From CAZTVF01 sp964616985 (GTDB lineage: Bacteria; Planctomycetota; Phycisphaerae; SM23-33), in NCBI GenBank assembly GCA_964616985.1, contig CAZTVF010000175.1:1-7800 (forward strand): DNA of 7,800 nt. Reading direction: 5' to 3'. The translations under genes were made by a program, and so were the position numbers. Under the pieces are notes generated by a model. That model did no database searches. It had not been told where the DNA came from and saw only the letters and a list, made by a program, of their open reading frames with translations. Each line of letters starts with the position of its first letter. The stretch's first letter is position 1. Shown piece after piece: positions 1-5,117 of the stretch.

Positions 1-30
1 GAGGTGCTGCGGAAGCATCGCGTTTATGCA

Positions 31-72
31 TCTCGGATTTGAATCTGCGATTTCGAGTTTCGGATTTGGGAC
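31..72. repeat. Short degenerate 7-base periodic repeat
   Basis: Six heptads in register on the + strand (TCTCGGA, TTTGAAT, CTGCGAT, TTCGAGT, TTCGGAT, TTGGGAC). The tract lies downstream of the last gene and is noncoding. It shares the period of 7, but not the sequence, with the tract at 5017-5114. Confidence 0.5.
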
Positions 73-80
73 ACAGATAA

Positions 81-96
81 GCACGCACTTTCGTGC
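81..96 (-). terminator. Small hairpin just downstream of the last gene (possible terminator)
   Basis: GCACG (81-85) and CGTGC (92-96) pair; alternatively GCAC/GTGC closes a GAAA tetraloop on the coding strand. It lies 7 bases after the stop of the last gene and is followed on the coding strand by TTATCTG, too few T residues for a confident intrinsic terminator. Its position at the end of the gene run is the main argument. Confidence 0.3.
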
Positions 97-103
97 CACT
101 ACA

Positions 104-784
104 CTAGAGCATGTAGCCCTTGGGCGCAAGCATCACGTTGTCGTGGCCGGGGACGATGATGTCGCCGATCTCCAGCAGGTCCTGCAGCGACTCCATCGCA
201 AGCTCCGTATCATAGCAGCCTTCCCACACCTGGCCGGCCAGCACGTGGTCGGCCGTTAGCGCCGCGTCGCCGGCGATGAGGATGCTCTGCGTCGCGGGGG
301 TCAGCAGCAGGCCGGCTGAGCCCATCGAGGGCCCACTGAGAGGGTAGAGATCGATCTGCGGGCCGAACTTCTCGGGGGCGATCTGGAACTTCTCCAGCAG
401 CTTGATGTCCTTCTCCACTTCGGCCCGCTCTTCGCCCAGGCGGTCCATCGAGCCCATCAGCGTCCGCAGGTATTCGCGGTAGCTCATCAGCTCGGCCTCG
501 CTGGCGTACCAGTTGGCCTGCGGGAAGGCGGCGATGCTCCGCCGGTGCACCGGCCGCAGCGTGGTGCAGAACACGTCGGTGACGTCGGCGAGCTGCTTGC
601 CGGTTCGCTCGTTGAAGCGGGCGGCCAATGCCGTCGTCGGCAGCGACGGGTCCACCAGCAGCATTCGCTTGTCGTCCTTGACCAGGGTGGTGGTTGCGTG
701 CGACGTCCGCACCGCCGCCCCCTCGCCCCAGAGGCGGTTGTGGGATAGTGCGCCGATGCTGATGATGGTGAATTCGATGGCCAT
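104..784 (-). CDS. Metallo-beta-lactamase-fold protein with degenerate metal site
   Basis: A 226-residue protein from ATG 784 with the outline of the metallo-beta-lactamase fold: a beta strand with MLLVDPSL (41-48), VTDVFCTTLRPVH (68-80) where active enzymes have the HxHxDH loop, the usual following FPQANWYASEAEL (87-99), SILIAGDAAL (167-176) and IIVPGHD (209-215). Of the metal ligands only His80, Asp173 and His214 remain. The HxHxD positions read T-L-R-P-V, and the usual PGHTPGS histidine region reads SGPSMGS (150-156). It is therefore probably not a normal dinuclear hydrolase. A charged helical insert lies at about 100-135. There is no signal peptide. The in-frame TTG at 796 is a less likely start; the SD is weak. 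It is the last gene of the hydrogenase run, 135 bases after hydG; a role in hydrogenase assembly or regulation is only inferred from position. Confidence 0.75.
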   Translation of the reverse strand: MAIEFTIISIGALSHNRLWGEGAAVRTSHATTTLVKDDKRMLLVDPSLPTTALAARFNERTGKQLADVTDVFCTTLRPVHRRSIAAFPQANWYASEAELMSYREYLRTLMGSMDRLGEERAEVEKDIKLLEKFQIAPEKFGPQIDLYPLSGPSMGSAGLLLTPATQSILIAGDAALTADHVLAGQVWEGCYDTELAMESLQDLLEIGDIIVPGHDNVMLAPKGYML

Positions 785-919
785 TTGAAGTCCCAAAGGT
801 TAATCGGTGAATCGGGGATCAGTTCCAAGTAATCGCGGCGACGGGGACCGTCACCTGCGTTCCGATGTTTCCATCGCTCGCGTCGCAGAACACCTGCGCC
901 CATAGCGGCCCACACCGGC

Positions 920-2344
920 TCAGAAATAGAGATCGCGCGCGTCGCTGGTGCGGATCTTTGCCAGCCGCTCGGCCAGCTGCGTCTTTTCGGAGCTGTCGGG
1001 CAGCTTCGCCAGTTCGGCGGCGATCGCCTTCTCGCCGGCGGCCAGCGTGGCAGGGCTGGCGTAGTCGATGAGATATTCCAGCAGCGTCGTCAGGGCGTTG
1101 GGCGTGCAGAACCGCTTGATGAAGCCCGGGATCGCGAACTCCATGAAGTGCTCGCCCGTGCGACCCAGGCGGTAGCACGCCGTGCAGAAGCTGGGGATGT
1201 AGCCGTCCTGCAGCAGCTCGCGCATCACCACGTCCAGCGGGCGGATGTCGCCCAGCGTGAACTGCTCCTTCTCCATGCACTGGCTGTCGCCGGCCTCGGT
1301 GTAGCCGCCCAGCTCGATCCGCGTGCCCGCATCGATCTGGCTGACGCCGAAGGCCATCACGTCGCGGCGGACGGCGGCGCTTTCGCGCGCGGTGCAGATC
1401 AGCCCGGTGTACGGCACGGCCAGCCGCAGGATGGCGATCAGCCGTTTGAAGTCCTGGTCGCTGACGGCGAACTGGTCGTCGATCTGCACGCCGCTGGCGG
1501 CCTTGAGTCGCGGGAAGCTGATCGTGTGCGGGCCGCAGCCATGGCGGGCCTGCAGGTGCAGGGCGTGCGTCACCAGGCCCAGCAGTTCGAACCGCCAGTC
1601 GCTGATGCCGAACAGCGCCCCGATGCCCACGTCGTCCTGCCCGACCTCCATGGCCCGGCTGAACGCGTCGAGCCGCCAGAGGTAGTCGGCCTTGCGGGTC
1701 ATCGGCGGGTGCATGCGGCGGTAGGTCTCGTGATGGTAGGTTTCCTGGAAGATCTGGAAGGTGCCGATGCCGGCGTCCTTGACGATCTTGAAGCCCTCGG
1801 CGCTGAGGGGGGCGGCGTTGACGTTGGCGCGGCGGATCTCGCCGTGCCCCACCTTCACGTCGTAGACCGTGCGGACCGTATCGGCGATGTACTGCGGGCC
1901 GTACCACGGATGCTCCCCGAAGACGAGGATCAGTCGCTTGTGGCCCTGCTTCTCCATCGCCTCGACCTGCTGGCGGACCTCGGTCTGCGTCAGCGTGCGG
2001 CGGGAGGCGTCGGGGTTCGACCGCTTGAAGCCGCAGTACGCGCAGTCGTTGATGCAGTAGCTGCCCACGTACAGCGGGGCGAACAGCACGATGCGGTTGC
2101 CGTAGACCGTCCGCTTCAGTTCGCGGGCGGCGTTGAAGATCTCCTCGACCAGCTCGGGCTCGGTGGCCGCGGCCAGGGCGGCCGTTTCCTCCACCGACAG
2201 GGCCTGCTTGGAGAGGCTCTTGGCGATGATCTCGCGCACGCGGACCGCGTCGGCGGCCGTGTGGTTGATCAGGCCGGTGATCTTGCCGTCGTCGATGAAG
2301 TCGATCGCATTCTTACTCAGTTCGGTCGAAACCAATGCACACAC
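920..2344 (-). CDS. hydG: [FeFe]-hydrogenase maturase HydG (radical SAM tyrosine lyase)
   Basis: Cleaves tyrosine with SAM to p-cresol and dehydroglycine, giving the CO and CN ligands of the H-cluster as an Fe(CO)2(CN) synthon for HydE/HydF; cytoplasmic. From GTG 2344 it has 474 residues, matching known HydG lengths of about 470. The radical SAM motif CX3CX2C is Cys97, Cys101, Cys104 (CINDCAYC). The C-terminal extension contains CX2CX22C (Cys387, Cys390, Cys413; FCTACYRLGRTGEHF), which binds the auxiliary [5Fe-4S]-type cluster and distinguishes HydG from ThiH. Other family stretches seen: FGEHPWYG, TFQIFQETYHHETY, HTISFPR, YTGLICTARE, QIDAGTRIELGGY. The stop is TGA at 922-920. It sits 257 bases after hydE, with a palindrome in the gap, and 135 bases before the beta-lactamase-fold gene. 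All key cysteines are present, so it looks functional. Confidence 0.97.
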   Translation of the reverse strand: MCALVSTELSKNAIDFIDDGKITGLINHTAADAVRVREIIAKSLSKQALSVEETAALAAATEPELVEEIFNAARELKRTVYGNRIVLFAPLYVGSYCINDCAYCGFKRSNPDASRRTLTQTEVRQQVEAMEKQGHKRLILVFGEHPWYGPQYIADTVRTVYDVKVGHGEIRRANVNAAPLSAEGFKIVKDAGIGTFQIFQETYHHETYRRMHPPMTRKADYLWRLDAFSRAMEVGQDDVGIGALFGISDWRFELLGLVTHALHLQARHGCGPHTISFPRLKAASGVQIDDQFAVSDQDFKRLIAILRLAVPYTGLICTARESAAVRRDVMAFGVSQIDAGTRIELGGYTEAGDSQCMEKEQFTLGDIRPLDVVMRELLQDGYIPSFCTACYRLGRTGEHFMEFAIPGFIKRFCTPNALTTLLEYLIDYASPATLAAGEKAIAAELAKLPDSSEKTQLAERLAKIRTSDARDLYF

Positions 2345-2350
2345 GTCTGA

Positions 2351-2356
2351 ACCTCC
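2351..2356 (-). promoter_or_regulatory. Ribosome-binding site deciding the GTG start of hydG
   Basis: On the coding strand GGAGGT (2356-2351) lies 6 bases before GTG at 2344-2342. The frame is open a further 64 codons upstream, but that stretch is repeat sequence and has no family similarity, so the strong SD here settles the start. Confidence 0.85.
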
Positions 2357-2473
2357 ACATTCACGCGACGACGCAGGGTCGTCGCCTTGTCTTCTGCTGC
2401 GCCAACGCCGGCGGTCGATGCGAGGGCTTGACATCGGCTTGCCGTTCCTCACCATCGAACAGGTGAGTGCGTC

Positions 2474-2535
2474 TGGCAGCGGCTTGTCGTTCGGCGTCAC
2501 CGAATTTGACAGCGCCGAACGGCAAGCCGCCGCCA
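2474..2535. repeat. Long palindrome between hydE and hydG, with a partial extra copy
   Basis: Arms 2474-2496 and 2513-2535 pair over 23 positions with 21 Watson-Crick pairs, one T:G wobble and one A:C mismatch, around a 16-base loop. A further copy of the core CGGCTTGCCGTTC lies at 2435-2447 and is an exact reverse complement of 2517-2529. The 257-base interval 2345-2601 between hydE and hydG holds no gene; this palindrome and its extra copy are its main content. It could attenuate transcription into hydG or be a small mobile palindrome. No T-run follows. Confidence 0.7.
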
Positions 2536-2601
2536 AGCCTTACTCCCAGATTCACTGGCGAGAACGAAGCCGACAGCTTGGGCGATCGATCATTGTACCA
2601 C

Positions 2602-3651
2602 TTATCGAGGGCGATAGCCCGGGCTTGTTCCGGGCCCCTGGCCGATCGTGCGGCCCATGCCGGTGATACGGCCCTTGATGCAGCCGCTGCAGTCGCCGGC
2701 CGATTCGAAGATGCACGCCTTGTTGGGGTAGATTTCGTACAGGACGCGGTATTGCGGCGGGGTGAGGTTGGGCATGACGATGTTCGCCCCGCGGGCCAGG
2801 CCCAGCTCGCGACCCTGGGCCTTGTTCAGCGTGGCCAAGGCCGACGTCGAGGGGATGTTCGCGTCGGGGCAGGCGAGGCGGGTTAGGGCGACCATCTTGT
2901 ACGTCATCAACTCGTCGTTGGGGGCCTGTTCCGTCGGGGCGGCCTGCAGAGCGTCGCGGTCGCGGCCCAGCGGCGTGCCGCCGTGCGGAATGAAAGGCCC
3001 AATGCCGATCATGTCGAGTTTCAGTTCGCCGAACTTCTCCACGTCGGCGGCCAGGTCGTCATACGTCTGGCCGGGGATGCCGGCCATCACGCCGCTGCCG
3101 ATCTCAAAGCCGATCTCGCGCAGGCGGCGGAGGATGGCGAAGCGGTCGCTGACGACGCCGGCTCGCGGCGGGTGGATGCGGTCGTAGAGCTCACGGTTGG
3201 ACGTCTCGAAGCGGAGGAGGTAGCGGTCGGCGCCGGCCTGCTTCCAGGCGACGAAGTCCTCGTCGTCCCGCTCGCCCAGGCTCAGCGTGACGGCCAGCGG
3301 CGTCTCGCTCTTGATGCGGCGGATGAGGGCCGACAGCCAGTCGCGCTCGATGCCGGGGTCCTCGCCCGCCTGCATGACCACCGTGCCGTAGCCGAACTGC
3401 AGGGCCAGCTGGACGCAGTCCCAGATCTCCTGCTCGTTCATGCGGTAGCGGCCGAGGTTGGCGTTGTCCACCCGCAGGCCGCAATAGTGGCAGCGGCGGC
3501 AGCAGATGTTGGAGATCTCGATCAGGCCGCGGAGGTGGACCTGGTCGCCCACGTGCTGGCGGCGCACTTCATCCGCGCTCGCCCACAGCTCCTCCAGCCG
3601 CGCCGCGTCGGTCTCACGCAACCAATCTGTAATCTCACGCCTATGCATCAT
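2602..3651 (-). CDS. hydE: [FeFe]-hydrogenase maturase HydE (radical SAM)
   Basis: Radical SAM enzyme acting with HydG and HydF to assemble the diiron subcluster; in the family HydE processes the HydG-derived Fe(CO)2(CN)-cysteine product on the way to the azadithiolate bridge. From ATG 3651 it is 349 residues, close to Thermotoga maritima HydE (348). The radical SAM motif CX3CX2C is Cys50, Cys54, Cys57 (NICCRRCHYCGLR), followed by RYRM. HydE hallmarks include QAGEDP, TLSLGE, GADRYLLRFET, GIGPFIPHGGTPL and ANIVMPNLTP. The C-terminal CX7CX2C (CIFESAGDCSGC) matches the second, dispensable Fe-S site of HydE, supporting HydE over BioB or PylB. A second ATG at 3648 is an equal alternative. The SD-like AGGAG (3670-3666) is 14 bases upstream, rather far, and partly inside a hairpin of the REP-like element. 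The last residues (GPGTSPGYRPR) lie beyond the conserved domain, in a self-complementary stretch. Confidence 0.96.
   Translation of the reverse strand: MMHRREITDWLRETDAARLEELWASADEVRRQHVGDQVHLRGLIEISNICCRRCHYCGLRVDNANLGRYRMNEQEIWDCVQLALQFGYGTVVMQAGEDPGIERDWLSALIRRIKSETPLAVTLSLGERDDEDFVAWKQAGADRYLLRFETSNRELYDRIHPPRAGVVSDRFAILRRLREIGFEIGSGVMAGIPGQTYDDLAADVEKFGELKLDMIGIGPFIPHGGTPLGRDRDALQAAPTEQAPNDELMTYKMVALTRLACPDANIPSTSALATLNKAQGRELGLARGANIVMPNLTPPQYRVLYEIYPNKACIFESAGDCSGCIKGRITGMGRTIGQGPGTSPGYRPR
2617..2635. repeat. Hairpin within the 3' end of hydE
   Basis: GCCCGG (2617-2622) and CCGGGC (2630-2635) form a 6-bp stem with a 7-base loop, in the codons of the last residues of HydE. It may be a fragment of an intergenic repeat that now encodes the tail, or part of the mRNA 3'-end structure. 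Confidence 0.4.
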
Positions 3652-3667
3652 CAGAAGAGTTCCAACT

Positions 3668-3843
3668 CCTCTCCCTTCAGGGAGAGGTCGGGCCGCAGGC
3701 CCGGGTGAGGGTGCTGCTGACTCGAGCCAAGAAGCCCCAGATGGGGCCGCGGCCAAACAAAACTAGCGGCAAGTGGGCTGGGTGACTTCATCCGAGACAC
3801 CCTCACCCGGCCCTCGCGGGCCACCCTCTCCCTGAGCGAGAGG
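3668..3843. repeat. Pair of inverted REP-like elements between kinase and hydE
   Basis: Two 46-base copies face each other: 3668-3713 and 3798-3843 (the second reads CACCCTCACCCGG at its start on the + strand; the first is the reverse complement of a near-identical sequence). Each carries two small hairpins. In the left copy a perfect 9-bp stem CCTCTCCCT/AGGGAGAGG (3668-3676 and 3679-3687) and CGGGCC/GGCCCG (3689-3694 and 3698-3703) are seen. About 84 bases separate the copies. The right copy ends 3 bases after the kinase stop; the left copy covers part of the only good SD-like sequence of hydE. The two-hairpin, head-to-head layout resembles REP/BIME elements. Confidence 0.8.
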
Positions 3844-3846
3844 CGT

Positions 3847-4533
3847 CTACTTCTCCGATCGCCGCCGCAACGTGACGGTGAACGTGCTGCCGACGCCGTG
3901 TTCGCTGGTGACGGTGGCGGCGCCGCCGTAGAGGGCGGCCAGCTTGCGGACGATGGACAGGCCCAGCCCGCTGCCGAGGATGTTCCGCGTCTGCTCGTTC
4001 TTGATACGCACGAAGTCGTTGAACAGCCTTTCGGCGTCCTGGGGCGACAGGCCGATTCCGGTGTCGCTGACCTGGACGGTGACGGTGTTCTCGTCGCCGG
4101 CGATCTTGACGTCGGCCCGCCCGCCGGGGCGGTTGTACTTGATGGCGTTGGAAATGAGGTTGTTGAAGACGATCTCGATTTCGCCGCGGTCGGCGAACAT
4201 CGGCTGGGGCTCGGGGGCGTCCAGCTGGAGGGTGATCTTGGCGGCCTCGGCCTCGGTCGAGAGGGTCTCGATGGCGGCGCGGGCCACTTCGCGGGCGTCC
4301 ATGTCGGCCAGGCGGCGCTTGCGGGTGCCCAGCTCGATCCGCGTCATGTCCAGCAGGTCGGTGATGAGCTTGCGCATGGCCTCGAGGCGGATGAGGCTGC
4401 GGTCGATCATCAGGTCGTACACGGCGGGGTCATCGCCGGCGGAGTGGTCGCGCAGGATACGCAGGTATCCTTCGATCGCGCCCAGCGGAGCCTTCAGCTC
4501 GTGGGCCAGAACCGAGATGAACTCCACGTGCAC
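3847..4533 (-). CDS. Histidine kinase core without sensor domain
   Basis: Cytoplasmic HisKA plus HATPase_c kinase of 228 residues from GTG 4533, no membrane segment or sensor domain. The H-box FISVLAHELKAPLG puts the phospho-acceptor His at residue 11, leaving almost no N-terminal linker, which is abnormal for a free-standing kinase. The N-box NNLISNAIKYN (124-134), G1 DTGIGL (157-162), F-box region FNDF (171-174) and G2 GSGLGLS (187-193) are complete, so ATP binding and autophosphorylation look possible. The upstream receiver gene is in the same frame, separated by TAG and one codon (TCC). GTG 4533 or GTG 4527 could start by coupled re-initiation; the only SD-like sequence is AGCAGG about 7 bases upstream, weak. 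Alternatively receiver and kinase were one protein and the TAG is a mutation, an error or is read through. Placement between hydA and hydE suggests a hydrogen- or redox-related signalling role; this is inference from context. Confidence 0.85.
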   Translation of the reverse strand: MHVEFISVLAHELKAPLGAIEGYLRILRDHSAGDDPAVYDLMIDRSLIRLEAMRKLITDLLDMTRIELGTRKRRLADMDAREVARAAIETLSTEAEAAKITLQLDAPEPQPMFADRGEIEIVFNNLISNAIKYNRPGGRADVKIAGDENTVTVQVSDTGIGLSPQDAERLFNDFVRIKNEQTRNILGSGLGLSIVRKLAALYGGAATVTSEHGVGSTFTVTLRRRSEK

Positions 4534-4536
4534 GGA

Positions 4537-4539
4537 CTA
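4537..4539 (-). other. In-frame TAG separating receiver and kinase
   Basis: Reading the coding strand from the receiver ATG (4956) in one frame gives codon 140 as TAG, then TCC, then GTG CAC GTG GAG and the kinase H-box. Without this codon the frame runs unbroken from 4956 to 3847 (about 369 codons) and has the common receiver-HisKA-HATPase order. Confidence 0.9.
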
Positions 4540-4956
4540 GCCTGCTTTCTTGGCGTACAGCTCCGCCAGTCGCTCGATCTCGCCGATGAGCTGCTCGAAC
4601 CGGACAGGCTTGGCGATCATGAAATCGGCCTTCACCCAGGACCGTTCCTCCGCCGTCGAGGCGTCGAACTCCAGCCCGGTCTCGGCCGTCACCGACGAGA
4701 CGATCAGCACGGCGATGTCCTTGTAGCGGCTCTTGATGTGGTGGCACAGGGCGAAACCGCCGTCCATGTGTTCCAGCATCAGGTCCACCACGGCCACGTC
4801 CGGACGGGTCGTCTGGAGGATCTCCTCGGCCTGCTTCTGCGTGTCGGCCGTCAGGACCTTGAACCCGGCCGCCTCGAGATGGAGACGCTCCTGGGCCACG
4901 AAGTCCACGTCGTCATCGACCAGCAACACCGTCTTGCCTGTCACTGCCTTGGTCAT
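4537..4956 (-). CDS. Single-domain response regulator (receiver domain only)
   Basis: A 139-residue CheY-like receiver, cytoplasmic, expected to take phosphate from a histidine kinase. The ATG at 4956 is chosen because the first beta strand (KTVLLVDDD) begins at residue 8, normal for the family. The acidic pocket Asp14/Asp15, phospho-acceptor Asp58 in VVDLMLE, switch Ser87 (IVSS) and Lys116 (AKP) are all present, so it should be phosphorylatable. There is no output domain: after the last helix (EQLIGEIERLAELYAKKAG) the frame ends at TAG 4539-4537. The insertion between beta 4 and beta 5 (about 89-110, with ETGLEFDASTAEER) is somewhat long. The kinase downstream is in the same frame, so this may be the N-terminal half of a Rec-HisKA-HATPase protein split by one stop codon. 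The ribosome-binding site is weak: the purine run GGAAGAAAG lies 12 bases upstream. Confidence 0.88.
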   Translation of the reverse strand: MTKAVTGKTVLLVDDDVDFVAQERLHLEAAGFKVLTADTQKQAEEILQTTRPDVAVVDLMLEHMDGGFALCHHIKSRYKDIAVLIVSSVTAETGLEFDASTAEERSWVKADFMIAKPVRFEQLIGEIERLAELYAKKAG

Positions 4957-4977
4957 TCTTTTACCAATCTTTCTTCC

Positions 4978-5016
4978 GTGTGCAGAACCCCGTGCTTCGC
5001 ACGAGAACCTGCACAC
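4978..5016. repeat. Nested hairpin upstream of the receiver gene
   Basis: Outer arms GTGTGCAG (4978-4985) and CTGCACAC (5009-5016) pair over 8 bp and enclose a second perfect stem CGTGC/GCACG (4991-4995 and 4999-5003) with a 3-base loop. It abuts the heptad tract and ends 21 bases upstream of the receiver ATG, so in mRNA it would lie in the leader of that gene. It could be a processing or translation-control hairpin, or another repeat copy. No T-run makes it a clear terminator. Confidence 0.55.
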
Positions 5017-5114
5017 CCTACGACCTGCTTCTCTTTCCGTTCCTACTGCCTACGACCTACTGCCTACGACCTTCTTCTTCGCCTATTGCCAATTGCCTAT
5101 TGCCTCTTGCCTTC
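5017..5114. repeat. Degenerate 7-base periodic repeat between hydA and the receiver gene
   Basis: Fourteen consecutive heptads can be read in register on the + strand, for example ACTGCCT, ACGACCT, ACTGCCT, ACGACCT at 5045-5072, then TGCCAAT, TGCCTAT, TGCCTCT at 5087-5107. The tract starts 3 bases after the hydA stop and fills most of the 161-base spacer. Copies are imperfect, mostly retaining CCT or GCC cores. It is noncoding on the operon strand and looks like a short tandem heptamer tract. Confidence 0.75.
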
Positions 5115-5117
5115 TTC

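Noticed and set aside
840..852. GACGG/CCGTC hairpin downstream of hydG as a terminator
   Set aside because: Only 5 bp with no T-run on the coding strand; likely chance in GC-rich DNA.
819..915. Protein-like peptide (VFCDASDGNIGTQVTVPV) in the hydG to beta-lactamase-fold gap
   Set aside because: It looks faintly like a secreted-protein fragment, but it is only about 25 codons, in a frame that is shadow of hydG upstream, with no start; too little to call a pseudogene.
1148..2350. 400-codon open frame on the + strand opposite hydG
   Set aside because: GC-rich antisense shadow: low-complexity Ala/Asp/Val/Leu composition and no family motifs, while the opposite strand encodes an unmistakable HydG.
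2345..2536. 64-residue N-terminal extension of HydG
   Set aside because: The extension is translated from the palindromic repeat, has no family similarity, and a strong GGAGGT site points to GTG 2344 instead.
2361..2555. 64-codon frame between hydE and hydG on the - strand
   Set aside because: It is made almost entirely of the palindromic repeat, with no ribosome-binding site; not a supported gene.
2592..2597. TACAAT on the - strand as a -10 box for hydG
   Set aside because: No acceptable -35 element at the right distance (GGGCTA at 17 bp spacing); a single hexamer match is not enough.
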